DNA from: an uncultured Myxococcales bacterium
GTDB taxonomy: Bacteria > Myxococcota_A > UBA9042
Assembly: GCA_903883645.1 (NCBI GenBank)
Contig: CAISBR010000147.1
Span: 62,001-126,000, forward strand
Length of the DNA stretch: 64,000 bases
Direction of reading: 5' to 3'
Below are positions 33,863-43,054 of this stretch, in pieces (within the stretch, counting starts at the first letter, position 1; each line of letters begins with the position of its first letter). The notes beneath the pieces are model-generated. The model was not told the origin of the DNA. It saw only the letters and a list, made by a program, of their open reading frames with translations, and searched no databases. Made by a program: the position numbers and the translations under genes.

Positions 33863-34858
33863 ATGGAACTCGCCGCCACCCCGCCCGATCTCAGCCCCGT
33901 CGCCACCCCGCCGGCCGCCCGCCAACACGTGCTGCGCGAGCCTGTCGACGCCTTTTTGCACCACCTCAAGGTCGAGCGCGCCCTGTCCCAGCACTCGATC
34001 CGCGCGTACGCCGTCGACCTGGCGCACTATGCCGAATGGCTGCAAACCCAGGGCCGCAGCGTCGAAAACGCCGAACGCGACGCAGTGCACGAGTACCTGG
34101 CCTCGCTGCACGACCACTTGGCTGCCAGCTCGGTGGCGCGGCGGATGTCGACGATCCGCAGCTTTTACAAGTTCTTACAGCGCATGGACCGGGTCAGCTC
34201 TAGCCCGATCGAAGGGGTGCGCGGGCCGCGCCAGTCTAAGACGCTGCCCAGGATGCTCAGTGTCGACGAGATTATTGCCCTTTTGACCCGGCCGCTTGAG
34301 GGCGACGACGGCGATCCCCTGCTGCAGCTGCGCGACGTGGCCCTGATCGAGCTGATGTACGGCGCCGGCCTGCGCGTGTCCGAGCTGGTGGGCCTAGATG
34401 TGCTGAACATGCGCGACGCCGAGCGGCTGGTGCGGGTGCGCGGCAAGGGCAATAAAACCCGAATCGTTCCGTATGGTACCAAGGCGCAAGAGGCGCTGCG
34501 GGCGTGGCTGCCGGCGCGCAAGTCGCTGCTCGAGCGCAGTCGCCAGTCGGGGGCCGTGCACAGCGATGCCGAGGTGGCGCTTTTCTTGAACTGGCGCGGC
34601 ACCCGCTTGAGTACGCGGTCGGTGGCGCGGATGCTCGAAAAGCGCTGCATTCAAGCCGGCTTTCATGCCACGATCAACCCCCACGCGCTGCGGCACTCGT
34701 TTGCCACCCATCTGCTCGACGCGGGCGGCGATATCCGCGAAGTGCAAGAATTGCTTGGTCATGCTCGCCTATCGACCACCCAGCGCTACACCCACGCGTC
34801 CACGGCGCACCTGATGCGGGTCTACGACAAGGCGCACCCGCGGGCCAAGGCGTCGTAA
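33863..34858 (+). CDS. Tyrosine site-specific recombinase XerC/XerD-type
   Basis: 331 residues with the complete catalytic set: Arg171 (GAGLRVSE), Lys195 (VRGKGNKTR), His274 and Arg277 (NPHALRHSFATHL), His300 (LLGHARLS) and nucleophile Tyr309 (TQRYTHAS). The N-terminal SAM-like core-binding domain (HHLKVERALSQHSIRAYAVD) is present, with a 20-residue Pro-rich extension. XerC/D resolve chromosome dimers at dif during division. Whether this is XerC or XerD cannot be settled here, so no symbol is given. Its stop overlaps the next ATG by one base (TAATG). No integrase-style mobile neighbours, favouring the housekeeping role. Confidence 0.94.
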   Translation: MELAATPPDLSPVATPPAARQHVLREPVDAFLHHLKVERALSQHSIRAYAVDLAHYAEWLQTQGRSVENAERDAVHEYLASLHDHLAASSVARRMSTIRSFYKFLQRMDRVSSSPIEGVRGPRQSKTLPRMLSVDEIIALLTRPLEGDDGDPLLQLRDVALIELMYGAGLRVSELVGLDVLNMRDAERLVRVRGKGNKTRIVPYGTKAQEALRAWLPARKSLLERSRQSGAVHSDAEVALFLNWRGTRLSTRSVARMLEKRCIQAGFHATINPHALRHSFATHLLDAGGDIREVQELLGHARLSTTQRYTHASTAHLMRVYDKAHPRAKAS

Positions 34859-36153
34859 TGGGCAAACTCTTTGCTGCACTTGCACTTTTTCTGCTCGCCG
34901 CCCCCGCCTGGGCCGACGAAGAACGCTTTCGCGCCGGCATGGAAGTGGGCGGGGCTTGGCGCTCGGGCGATACCTTCGCAGAAGCATTGCCTTTTGCCGA
35001 GTACAGCGAGCGCAATTTTGGCATCGGTCTGGGCGCCCCCATCCGGGTGCGGATGCAAGACGGCTCGCCGACCGACCGCTGCGCCACCCCCGGCCTGCGC
35101 TGCCAAGACTGGGACAAACCCAGCGATTGGCTACGGATTTTACGCCACTTCGACGTGGGCGGCCCCGATACCAAGGCGCAGCTGCACGTGGGCGACCTGA
35201 CCGGCGTGACGCTGGGCCACGGCTCGGCGGTGTGGCGCTACTACAACAACCAGCTGCTCGATGTGTGGCGCACCGGTGTGCATGTAGTGGCAGAGGGCAA
35301 CACGTGGGGCCTCTCGGCGCTCGTTGGCGACGTTCTTCGCTTTGATCTGATGGCGTTGCGAGCCCATGGCCGGCCGTTTCAAGGCGCGCTCCGGCGGCTC
35401 GAGTTCGGCTTGGGTCTGGCCGTCGACCGGCGCGAGCAATACTGGCTGACCGACAACATGCAAGCCAGCGCTTTAGCTCCCGATCTGCAGGGTAGTCTGT
35501 CGGCGCCGTTTCGCCCCACGCTGGTGGCCGACTTGGGTTACGAAATCCACAACAGCGACAAGGCCCAGGTTACGACGTGGCTCGACGGTGTGCTGCAGCT
35601 CGAGCGCGGTGCCGGCGCCCACTTGGGTCTGCGCGCGGCGGTGCGCGGGCGTCTGAGCAGCCTCGCCACTACGCTCGAGGGTCGCTATGCCGGCCAAGGC
35701 TATAGTCCGGCGGCCATTGGCCCCCTGTACGAACTGCAGTGGGCGATGCGCAACCCCGCACAGCTGCCGGCGGGCTGGGGCAGTCGCGTCACCGCCGAGT
35801 GGATTTACCGCGGTCTAGGACGGGTCCTGCTCGCGATGGACCAGCAACAGGGCCAAAAGCTGGATACTTACGTGTGGTATAGCTCGGAGCCGCTGGGCGA
35901 GTGGTCGCTGCGGGCCTGGGCCGTCAAGCGCTGGCAGCGCCACGAGCAGGGCGGCTCGGCGGTCGATCTTGGTCAAGACCCTATTGATTTCAGTGGTTAT
36001 GTGGCCGCGCGCCTGCGGGTCGATGGCCCTTGGTATGCCTCGCTCGCCGCAGGTCGCCGCTGGCGCGTGCACGAGGTGTGGGCCACGGGTCAAAGTCCGC
36101 TGTACGCCGAGACCGAAGTGCGTCTGGCCGCGGGCGCCGAGTGGCGCTGGTAG
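34858..36153 (+). CDS. Exported outer-membrane beta-barrel-like protein
   Basis: 431 residues. A clean signal peptide (MGKLFAALALFLLAAPAWA) precedes a mature chain of alternating amphipathic strands with aromatic residues (FGIGLGAPIRVRM, SAVWRYYNNQLLDVWR, LEFGLGLAVDRREQYWL, VTAEWIYRGLGRVLLAM) ending in EVRLAAGAEWRW; the C-terminal aromatic Trp is typical of beta-barrel insertion signals. It is coupled to the recombinase gene by a one-base stop/start overlap, an unexpected pairing. No family recognised; a porin-like or assembly function is possible. Confidence 0.75.
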   Translation: MGKLFAALALFLLAAPAWADEERFRAGMEVGGAWRSGDTFAEALPFAEYSERNFGIGLGAPIRVRMQDGSPTDRCATPGLRCQDWDKPSDWLRILRHFDVGGPDTKAQLHVGDLTGVTLGHGSAVWRYYNNQLLDVWRTGVHVVAEGNTWGLSALVGDVLRFDLMALRAHGRPFQGALRRLEFGLGLAVDRREQYWLTDNMQASALAPDLQGSLSAPFRPTLVADLGYEIHNSDKAQVTTWLDGVLQLERGAGAHLGLRAAVRGRLSSLATTLEGRYAGQGYSPAAIGPLYELQWAMRNPAQLPAGWGSRVTAEWIYRGLGRVLLAMDQQQGQKLDTYVWYSSEPLGEWSLRAWAVKRWQRHEQGGSAVDLGQDPIDFSGYVAARLRVDGPWYASLAAGRRWRVHEVWATGQSPLYAETEVRLAAGAEWRW

Positions 36154-36195
36154 CCGCACAACCAAACGCCCACTGCGCGTCTAAGGACCTGGATA

Positions 36196-37467
36196 CTAAG
36201 GAGCCGGCGCGTCGCTAGCCGGCGGTGGACTGGTGCGCGCGCGGTCCGTGGCGCCATCCAGCGACATACGAATCGTCTCTTTCGACTCGCGCAGCCCGCC
36301 CGTCAGCGGCAGCCGCAGCTCGATCACCAGCCCGCCACCGGGCCGCGGAATCGCCCGCGACGTGCCGCCATGCGCCTCGGTGATCCGCCGCACCAAGTAC
36401 AGACCCAGCCCGGTGCCGCCCGTACCCGACGAACGCGACCGATCCGTCCGAAAAAACGCCTCGAACACCCGCCCGCACTGCTCGAGCGTCAGCCCCGGCC
36501 CGCGGTCGAGGATGCGCACCACCGCGCGATGACCGGGCTCGCGCTCTGACTCGATGCGCAGGCGCCGCTCGGCCACGCGCCCCGTGTCGTCGACCCCTTC
36601 GCCCGCGTGCTGCACGGCATTTTCAACCAGCGTCGACAGCGCCCGATCCAGCGCGTTGGTGTCGCCCGTCATGCGCGAGCCCGCCAGCCCCAGTTGCGTC
36701 TCGATCGTCCAGCCCAAGTGCTCGAGCCGGCGCGCTTCGCGGCGCAGCACCTGCTCAATCAGCTCGTCTAGGCTCACATCGGTGCGGCGCGGCAGGCTGC
36801 CCTCGGCGCTGACCCGCTGCGCTTCGAGCAGGCGCGCAATATGCTGTTCAAGCAGTTGCACTTCTTCGCCAATCGACTCAAGTAGTTGCGAGGTCTCGCC
36901 CCGTTGCACATCGTTTAGCTCGGCACCGGCCAGCTCGCTGCGCACCAGCTCGACCGCCACCTCGATGCGCGCCAGCGGCGACCGCAGCTCGTGCGACACC
37001 CCCGCCAGCAAATCGCGCTGTGCCTGCAGCAACCGCCCCAGCCGATCCGCCATCACATTGAGCGCCAGCCCGGTCTGCCCATAGTCGTCGAGCGGCTCGG
37101 TGGGCGCCCGCGCCGACAGATCGCCCACACCCAGCTCGTTTGCTACATCGCGCAGCCGCTTGGCCCGCGCCCGGCTATTGAGCTGCAGCGTCAGCGCCAT
37201 CGCCAGCGCCACCGCCACCAGCAGCGCCGCCGTTACCAGTGCCGCCACCACCGCCGTCACCGCCGGCAGCATCGGCCCGCGCACCAGCAGCACAATCGCC
37301 GCGGCAATCGCCACCAGCGCCCCAAAACTAAAGCCGGTCAGAGCCAACTCACCGCGCGTCAAGGCATTGCGCGTCGTGGGCGCCGGCAGCGTCGGTCGGC
37401 GCAGCACGCGGCTTGTGGTCGTCGTCGGCAACGAGAGGGTAGCTGGGGGCGCGATAGGGTCAGTCAT
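36196..37467 (-). CDS. HAMP sensor histidine kinase lacking a periplasmic domain
   Basis: 423 residues. Two membrane helices (about 43-63 and 67-95) are joined by only a few residues, so there is almost no periplasmic sensor; it may sense membrane state or partner proteins. A HAMP-like segment (about 97-150) leads to the H-box GVSHELRSPLARIE with phospho-acceptor His159. The ATPase has an N-box (TLVENAVQHAG), G1 DRGPGLTLEQC, F-box region RVFEAFFRTDRSR and G2 GGTGLGLYLV, all intact. The response-regulator gene lies 66 bases upstream on the same strand, so the two form a two-component system. Confidence 0.94.
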   Translation of the reverse strand: MTDPIAPPATLSLPTTTTSRVLRRPTLPAPTTRNALTRGELALTGFSFGALVAIAAAIVLLVRGPMLPAVTAVVAALVTAALLVAVALAMALTLQLNSRARAKRLRDVANELGVGDLSARAPTEPLDDYGQTGLALNVMADRLGRLLQAQRDLLAGVSHELRSPLARIEVAVELVRSELAGAELNDVQRGETSQLLESIGEEVQLLEQHIARLLEAQRVSAEGSLPRRTDVSLDELIEQVLRREARRLEHLGWTIETQLGLAGSRMTGDTNALDRALSTLVENAVQHAGEGVDDTGRVAERRLRIESEREPGHRAVVRILDRGPGLTLEQCGRVFEAFFRTDRSRSSGTGGTGLGLYLVRRITEAHGGTSRAIPRPGGGLVIELRLPLTGGLRESKETIRMSLDGATDRARTSPPPASDAPAP

Positions 37468-37533
37468 AGCAAGTCCGCCGCAGAGGTCGGTTACAGCCTA
37501 GCACGGTGTAACCGTTCCCGCCGCAGGGCGCCG

Positions 37534-38292
37534 TCAGCGCGGCGTCTTCGCATCCGCACCGACCACCGACTCGGCGGCCAGCATGTAGCCCGTTCCCCAA
37601 ATCGTCTTGATATACCGGGGTGTACGCGTGTCGTCTTCGATCTTGGCCCGCAGATTCTTCACGTGCACATCGATCGAGCGATCATAGGCCGCGTAACCCA
37701 CGCCGCGCAGCATGTCCATCAGCGCATCGCGCGACAGGGTCTGGCCGGGGTAGCGCATAAAGCAGCGCAACATATCGAATTCCGTAGTCGTCAGCTGCAC
37801 CAGCCGGCCCGCCACCGACACTTCGCGCCGCGCCACATCCAGCGTCAGATCGCCCACCGTCAGCATCTCTTGGGGCGCCGCCGGCACTGTCGCCTCCGAC
37901 CGCCGCAGAATCGCCTTGATCCGCGCCAGCAACTCCCTGGGATTAAACGGCTTGGGTAGATAGTCATCGGCCCCCAGCTCTAGACCCACGATGCGGTCGT
38001 TCTCGGTGCCCTTCGCCGTCAGCATCAGCACTGGCACCTTCGACACCGCGCGAATCCGCCGCAGCACCTCGTAGCCATCAATGCCGGGCAGCATCACATC
38101 TAGCACAATCAGATCGAACACTTCGGTGGTGGCGCGCTTGGCGCCCTGCAAACCGTCGGTCACGATCGACACCTGGAAACCATCCGGTCGCAAAAGCTTT
38201 TCGAGCAGAGCACCCAGCCGGACATCGTCATCGACAATCAGCACGCGCGCCACAGAGACCCCCGTGGACAGCCCTGGGGTGGGCTGATCCAT
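37534..38292 (-). CDS. OmpR/PhoB-family response regulator
   Basis: 252 residues. The receiver domain (16-130) has the acidic pocket DDD at 21-23, phospho-acceptor Asp65 (LIVLDVMLPG), Thr in MLTAKG and Lys in LPKPF. The C-terminal winged helix (about 145-240) shows LTTTEFDMLRCFMRYPGQTL and the recognition/wing signature DRSIDVHVKNLRAKIEDD, then IKTIWGTGYML. It is cytoplasmic and binds direct-repeat operators as a dimer when phosphorylated by the adjacent kinase. Its targets are unknown; an upstream region of 114 bases separates it from the HEAT gene. Confidence 0.95.
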   Translation of the reverse strand: MDQPTPGLSTGVSVARVLIVDDDVRLGALLEKLLRPDGFQVSIVTDGLQGAKRATTEVFDLIVLDVMLPGIDGYEVLRRIRAVSKVPVLMLTAKGTENDRIVGLELGADDYLPKPFNPRELLARIKAILRRSEATVPAAPQEMLTVGDLTLDVARREVSVAGRLVQLTTTEFDMLRCFMRYPGQTLSRDALMDMLRGVGYAAYDRSIDVHVKNLRAKIEDDTRTPRYIKTIWGTGYMLAAESVVGADAKTPR

Positions 38293-38406
38293 AGGCCCAG
38301 TCTAGCGCCAAGGCGCCTGCCATTACAGCATCATGGCGCAGATACTCATGTTTCTTCACGCCTGCCGTAGACGCAACAACTCTATCGTTTTGTTCAGTTT
38401 GTTCGG

Positions 38407-39321
38407 CTAAGGGGCAACGGGCCGCGCGCGCTCGGTGCCGCGCAGCTGCAATCCACCCTGCACCGGCGCCTGCTCGGCCGCGTGTGCCCGGCGAAATTGC
38501 CCCGGACCCGACACGGCCAGCACCTGCAGCGCGATCTGGTGACCGATATCCCAAGTCGATGTATTTACGTCGGTTAGCTCGGCCAGCTTCAGGCCCGCCG
38601 CCCGCAGATCCTTGCCCGCGTCGATCTGCGCCAAGGTCTCGCTCATCTGCGTCTGAATGCGCTCGGAGTCGGCCAAGTCGATCGGCTCGGGCGCCGGAGG
38701 CACATAGCCCTTGTTGCCCAGCTTGAACGACACGGCCCGCCGCTGCGCGTGACCGAGCGACCAGGCTAGCAGCGTGCGATCAAAGCCCTGCGCCGCCTTG
38801 GCCGCCGCCTCGAGCTTGTCGAAATCGGCATCGCTGCACACCAGACCCAGCGCCACTAGCACTCGCTGCCGCTCCACATCTGCGGCGCCCTGCAGCAGCG
38901 GCCACAGCCGCTCGACGGCCTCGTGCTTGCCCGTCCGCGCCAGCGCCGCGATGCCCGCCAGCCGCACGCTCACATTCTTGTCCGTCAGCAGGGGCGCCAG
39001 CGCCGGAATCACCCGCGGATCGTCGATCGCGCCCAGCAGTTCCATGGCCTTGTAGCGCCGATCGCCCTCGGCCGACTTCAGGTCCTCGACCAGGGTCGGC
39101 ACTGCGCGATCACCCAGCGCCGCCACCCGCGAGCTCGACAGGCCGGCGTGCCCTTGCGGGTCGTCGAACCGCGTCTTGAGCACGCGCTCGCCTTCAACTT
39201 GCCGCTGGTACCAGTAGATCACCGCGCCAACTAGGCCCAGCAGCAGCAGCAGAGCCACCGCCACCGCCACCATCCGACCATACGCCGACGCATTTGAGCT
39301 GCGGTCTGAGAGTGAGGGCAT
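38407..39321 (-). CDS. Membrane-anchored HEAT-repeat protein
   Basis: 304 residues, GGAGG six bases before the ATG. One N-terminal helix (VAVAVALLLLLGLVGAVIYWY, about 18-38) anchors it, leaving the rest probably periplasmic. Residues 60-200 are HEAT-type helical repeats (ALGDRAVPTLVEDLKSAEGD, MELLGAIDDPRVIPALAPLL, LAGIAALARTGKHEAVERLW), a protein-binding superhelix. The C-terminal 100 residues are helical then Gln/Pro-rich. It begins 15 bases after the large Cys-rich lipoprotein gene, so they almost certainly share a transcript, suggesting that it scaffolds or helps present that lipoprotein. Confidence 0.85.
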   Translation of the reverse strand: MPSLSDRSSNASAYGRMVAVAVALLLLLGLVGAVIYWYQRQVEGERVLKTRFDDPQGHAGLSSSRVAALGDRAVPTLVEDLKSAEGDRRYKAMELLGAIDDPRVIPALAPLLTDKNVSVRLAGIAALARTGKHEAVERLWPLLQGAADVERQRVLVALGLVCSDADFDKLEAAAKAAQGFDRTLLAWSLGHAQRRAVSFKLGNKGYVPPAPEPIDLADSERIQTQMSETLAQIDAGKDLRAAGLKLAELTDVNTSTWDIGHQIALQVLAVSGPGQFRRAHAAEQAPVQGGLQLRGTERARPVAP

Positions 39322-39336
39322 CTGCCGCCTCCAGGC

Positions 39337-42300
39337 CTACAGGCAGGGTTCCTGGATCGAGATTTCGTCCAAGAAAATGCCCTGGTACTGGTCGTTCTTC
39401 AGGCCGTCGCCCGAGTCGAAATAGAACTCGATGTTGAGCGCGCCCTTGCCCTTGTAGGCGCTGAGGTCGACCTTCTTTTCGACCACGACCTTCATCTCGG
39501 TCGCGGGATTGAAGTCCTTGGGATTGGTGTGATCCCAAATCACCTCGTTCGTGATACCCGTACCGGGCACCGTGATGCGAACCTGCAGGTGCTCGGGCAG
39601 CGTCTTCTCGATGTCGAGATAGGCCTTGAAGTCGAGGTAGGCGCCTTTGTTCAGATCGCTCGACAGCGTGACCGACTTGCCCAGATCGAGCACGCCCTGC
39701 ACAGCGCTGGTGCCGTTGGCGTAGTTCAGCGGGCTGGCCTGCGCGTTGCCAAAGTACAGCTCAAACTTGCCGCCCAGGTACTTGTGGGGGATGACCTGCC
39801 AGTTGACCGGACCGCTCGGATCGCCGGGTACCCACGGGCTCTTCGACAAGTCGCCGCCTTCAAAGGGTTCCGTCTCGAGGGGCTGGCCGGGCTGGCAGCA
39901 GGTCGGGCCGGGCTTGAAGGTGTTGCTGCACGAGAACAGCAGTGCATTCGCGTCTTTGGTGCACAGGTAGGTCTTGCAGATGTCGGGGGTGCCGCTCGGC
40001 ACGCAGTCGGCGTCGGCGAGGCAGGCCGGCTTGTCGCACACCACCGCGAGGCCCAAGTCGGCGACGAACGGCCCAGCGAAGTTATTGTTGGCGGTGGTGC
40101 CGGCGTCGAATTCGAACTGCAAGCGCGCGGTCTTGCCCATCCAGGCCGGCGGGATCGCGGCCACGACTTGGCGGAACTTGTTGTGGGTGGTGCCGTCGAT
40201 GTCAAAGCTCGACCAGAACCACACGGTGTTCTTGGCCGGGTCCTTCTCGTTGGGGTCGTAGAGGCCCACGCGCATCCGGTCGGTGTACACGCCCGTGCTG
40301 CCGAAAACGGCGTTGGGCGTCTTGTCCGATGCGTCCCATTCCGTCGACAAGAACAGCTGGAACGTGAGAATGCCAGTGCCGTTGGCCGGGATGGCGATGT
40401 CGCCCGAGCGCAGCAGGCCTGCGGGCACTTCGTTGCCGGTGTTATAGGTGGCGCCGTTGATGCCAAAGTTGAACGAGTAGCCGCTGCCGGTGGGCGACTT
40501 GGCGGTGGTGACGGACCAGGCCGCTCCCTTGCTGTAGGTGGCGCCGGCGCCATAGGGCGGAACACCGCTCAGTGTCGCAGCTTTCCAGCCGGTGGGCAGG
40601 GTGCCATTGGTCTTGCTCAAATCGACGCTAAACGCGGTTTTGTTGCTGCAGCAGGTGGGCGACTTGAGCGCGTGCACGCAAGTTCCACCTGTGCAGGTGT
40701 CGTTCGTGCAGGTATCGACGTCGTCGCAGTCGGCCGAGGTGACGCAGCAGTCCGGCTTCTGGTTGCAAGCGCACGAGCCGTCGGGCAGGCACTGGGCGGT
40801 CTGGCAGCTGTTGCAGCCGGCGGCGCACATGGCGTCGTACAGGCAGGTGGCTTCTTTGCAGGCCACATCAACCTTTACGTCGTCGATCGCGGCACCCTTG
40901 AACTGGTTGGCGATGCCGTCGCCCGCGTCGAACGAGAAGCACACCTGCACGTCTTTGCCGGCGTACTTGTCGAGCTTGACGGCCACGGGTAGCCACTTGC
41001 CATCGGTGGTGCCTTGCACCATGTCCGAAGTCCAGATGCCGTCGGGCAATTCGGTGCCGGGCGCCTTGCACTCGCTCGCGCCGCAGTACTGGCCCGCGAT
41101 CTTGAGCAGCAGCTTGAGCTCATCCACCTTCTGCGAGACCACACCGGCGGGCGTGCCAGGCGGCAGATCCGGCGGATTCTTAAAGGCAGCCTTGTCCTTG
41201 CCGTCCCACTCCGTCGCCAAATTCAGTTGGAACTGTGCGAGGTTGTAGATGGTGCCGGTCTTGAGCGTAATCGTCTTGCTGCAGATGATGCCGGCCGGGC
41301 CCTTGCCCTTGGGTAGCACCGCCGGGTCGTCGTAGTTGGCGAAGTTGGCGCCGCCAAAGTACAAGCTTGCCGTGCCATTGACGCCGCCGTTCGGGTTCTT
41401 CTGCCACGTGACCACCTGGCTGTTGCTGGCGGCGGTGGTCCAGGTCGACAGGCCGTTTTCAAAGCCTTCGCTCAGGTAGTTCGACGCTTGGCAGCACTGG
41501 GCGTTGTCGGCGTTGGGCACGTTCTTGCACACGCCCTGTTCGGCGCCGCTGGCCTTGGTGCAGCTGTCTTTGGTGCAGTCGTTCATGTCGTCGCAGTCGA
41601 TGACGCCGACGCAGCAGCCGGGGGTCTGGTCAAAGAAGCAGATGCCGCTGCCGCTGGCGTTGTTGGCAAACTTGGTGCAGCCGTCGGCCGTGCAGGCGCT
41701 GTCGTCGGCCTTGCAGTTGGTGGTGTTGTCGCACAGGATGCTGTTGCCGGGCTCGTCGCACACTGTTTCGACAATCACATCATCAAGATAGATGCCTTCA
41801 AAGTTGTTCTTCAGACCGCTGTTGGTCTTGAACTCCCAGGTGAGCGTGGCGGCGTTGCCCGTGAACTTGGCGAGGTCTAAGGCGACGTGCGCCCACTGGC
41901 CCTTGGTCGACTTGCCGATCGACATCGAGTTCCACACCTCTTCGCCGTTGACTTTGACCTTCAAGATGTCTTTTTCGGGCGCGCAGACGCTGATGTTGTC
42001 GTTGATGATGCACGAGAAGTCGGTGCCGCAGCCCGAGCAGGTGCCCTTGGTCGAGCCGGCGTCGAGGTAGGTGGGCTCGGCGGCGAGCCATAGCCAGAAG
42101 TGCAGCATGCTCTGCTTGCCCTTGGGCAGGGTGACCGAAGGGGCCTTGAGCGTCGTCGCGATCGCCCCGCCCGTGCCGCCGCCGGTGCACGAGGTGCTGG
42201 CTGTCATCGACGCGTCGTACGAGTAGCACTCGTTGCCGAAGTAAAGTGCGGACTTGCCGCTGTGCGAGCGCTTGTTGTCCACGTGCCATTTGACGTTGCC

Positions 42301-42852
42301 GTTGGTCGCGCCGTCGGTGGTTTGGAAGCCTTCGAGCTGGCCTTGCTCAAAAAACGTTTGCAGCATGAACAGGTGCGACTCGCACGCGCCCGCCTTGGCC
42401 TTGTATTCGCACTTGGCGGTGTCGGGGTTGCACTTGTCGATGGTCGACGGATTGTTGTCGTCGCACACCACGTCGTCGCAGCAAAAGCCGCCTTTGGGCT
42501 GGGCTTTGCAGGTGTTCGAGCCGGTGTCGCACTTGGCCTCTTCGCACAGCTTCAGCGTCGAGGCCAGTTGCTTGGCGCAGTAGTCGTCGCTGCAGCTGGT
42601 CTGCACCACGTCGCTGGCGTCGGTCTTGACCACCGCGTCGGGCACCACCGTATCGGGGACTTCCGTCGTGTCGGCGACCACATCACCTGTGTCGGTCGAT
42701 TCGGTGTCGGGGTCAGCGGCATCGGCGGCAGCGTCCTTTTTGGGCGTCGCGGTCGGGGTGTTGGTGTCGGAGCCGCAGCCCGTCGCAGCCAAGCTCAAGC
42801 CGATTGCTGCAACCAAGCCTACAAACCATGAACGTGCTGTCATCTCTCGCAT
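39337..42852 (-). CDS. Modular Cys-rich lipoprotein with four jelly-roll-like modules
   Basis: 1,171 residues; ATG 42852 has GGAGG upstream (ATG 42843 is an alternative). Lipobox AATGC gives Cys26, then an Asp/Thr-rich linker and a Cys cluster. Four beta-sandwich-like modules follow, marked by a LYFGN-type strand, a LHFWLWL-type strand, a GxWxxVxLDL strand and a closing GIYLDDVIVETVC-type strand ending in Cys. Short cysteine units such as CDDMNDCTKDSC and CDDVDTCTNDTC separate the modules. The modules resemble MAM/carbohydrate-binding jelly rolls. No C-terminal anchor. Likely displayed at the surface for adhesion or metal/ligand binding. Paralogous to the next two genes upstream. Confidence 0.85.
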   Translation of the reverse strand: MREMTARSWFVGLVAAIGLSLAATGCGSDTNTPTATPKKDAAADAADPDTESTDTGDVVADTTEVPDTVVPDAVVKTDASDVVQTSCSDDYCAKQLASTLKLCEEAKCDTGSNTCKAQPKGGFCCDDVVCDDNNPSTIDKCNPDTAKCEYKAKAGACESHLFMLQTFFEQGQLEGFQTTDGATNGNVKWHVDNKRSHSGKSALYFGNECYSYDASMTASTSCTGGGTGGAIATTLKAPSVTLPKGKQSMLHFWLWLAAEPTYLDAGSTKGTCSGCGTDFSCIINDNISVCAPEKDILKVKVNGEEVWNSMSIGKSTKGQWAHVALDLAKFTGNAATLTWEFKTNSGLKNNFEGIYLDDVIVETVCDEPGNSILCDNTTNCKADDSACTADGCTKFANNASGSGICFFDQTPGCCVGVIDCDDMNDCTKDSCTKASGAEQGVCKNVPNADNAQCCQASNYLSEGFENGLSTWTTAASNSQVVTWQKNPNGGVNGTASLYFGGANFANYDDPAVLPKGKGPAGIICSKTITLKTGTIYNLAQFQLNLATEWDGKDKAAFKNPPDLPPGTPAGVVSQKVDELKLLLKIAGQYCGASECKAPGTELPDGIWTSDMVQGTTDGKWLPVAVKLDKYAGKDVQVCFSFDAGDGIANQFKGAAIDDVKVDVACKEATCLYDAMCAAGCNSCQTAQCLPDGSCACNQKPDCCVTSADCDDVDTCTNDTCTGGTCVHALKSPTCCSNKTAFSVDLSKTNGTLPTGWKAATLSGVPPYGAGATYSKGAAWSVTTAKSPTGSGYSFNFGINGATYNTGNEVPAGLLRSGDIAIPANGTGILTFQLFLSTEWDASDKTPNAVFGSTGVYTDRMRVGLYDPNEKDPAKNTVWFWSSFDIDGTTHNKFRQVVAAIPPAWMGKTARLQFEFDAGTTANNNFAGPFVADLGLAVVCDKPACLADADCVPSGTPDICKTYLCTKDANALLFSCSNTFKPGPTCCQPGQPLETEPFEGGDLSKSPWVPGDPSGPVNWQVIPHKYLGGKFELYFGNAQASPLNYANGTSAVQGVLDLGKSVTLSSDLNKGAYLDFKAYLDIEKTLPEHLQVRITVPGTGITNEVIWDHTNPKDFNPATEMKVVVEKKVDLSAYKGKGALNIEFYFDSGDGLKNDQYQGIFLDEISIQEPCL

Positions 42853-43054
42853 AAGGCCTCCGCCACCACGGGCACCTGAGTTCGATTGGGGATCGGTTGC
42901 GGGGATCAGGTGTCACTTGCTGCCCTGGCTAGACCGCACGGCGGCGGCCAAGTCAGGCTGTTCGCTAAAAGTCTACCTTGCGCGCCGCTAACCTGCAACG
43001 CAACCCATGCACAGAATCGCGGCGCTCGCAGCGCCCGTTCAGCCGCTACAACCG

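Noticed and set aside
33863-34858. Integrase of a mobile element
   Set aside because: The protein is XerC/D-like in length and motifs, and no att-like direct repeats, excisionase or phage genes flank it.
39529-40992. 487-codon plus-strand frame over the large lipoprotein
   Set aside because: Low-complexity Val/Gly/Ala translation antisense to a gene with clear modules and lipobox.
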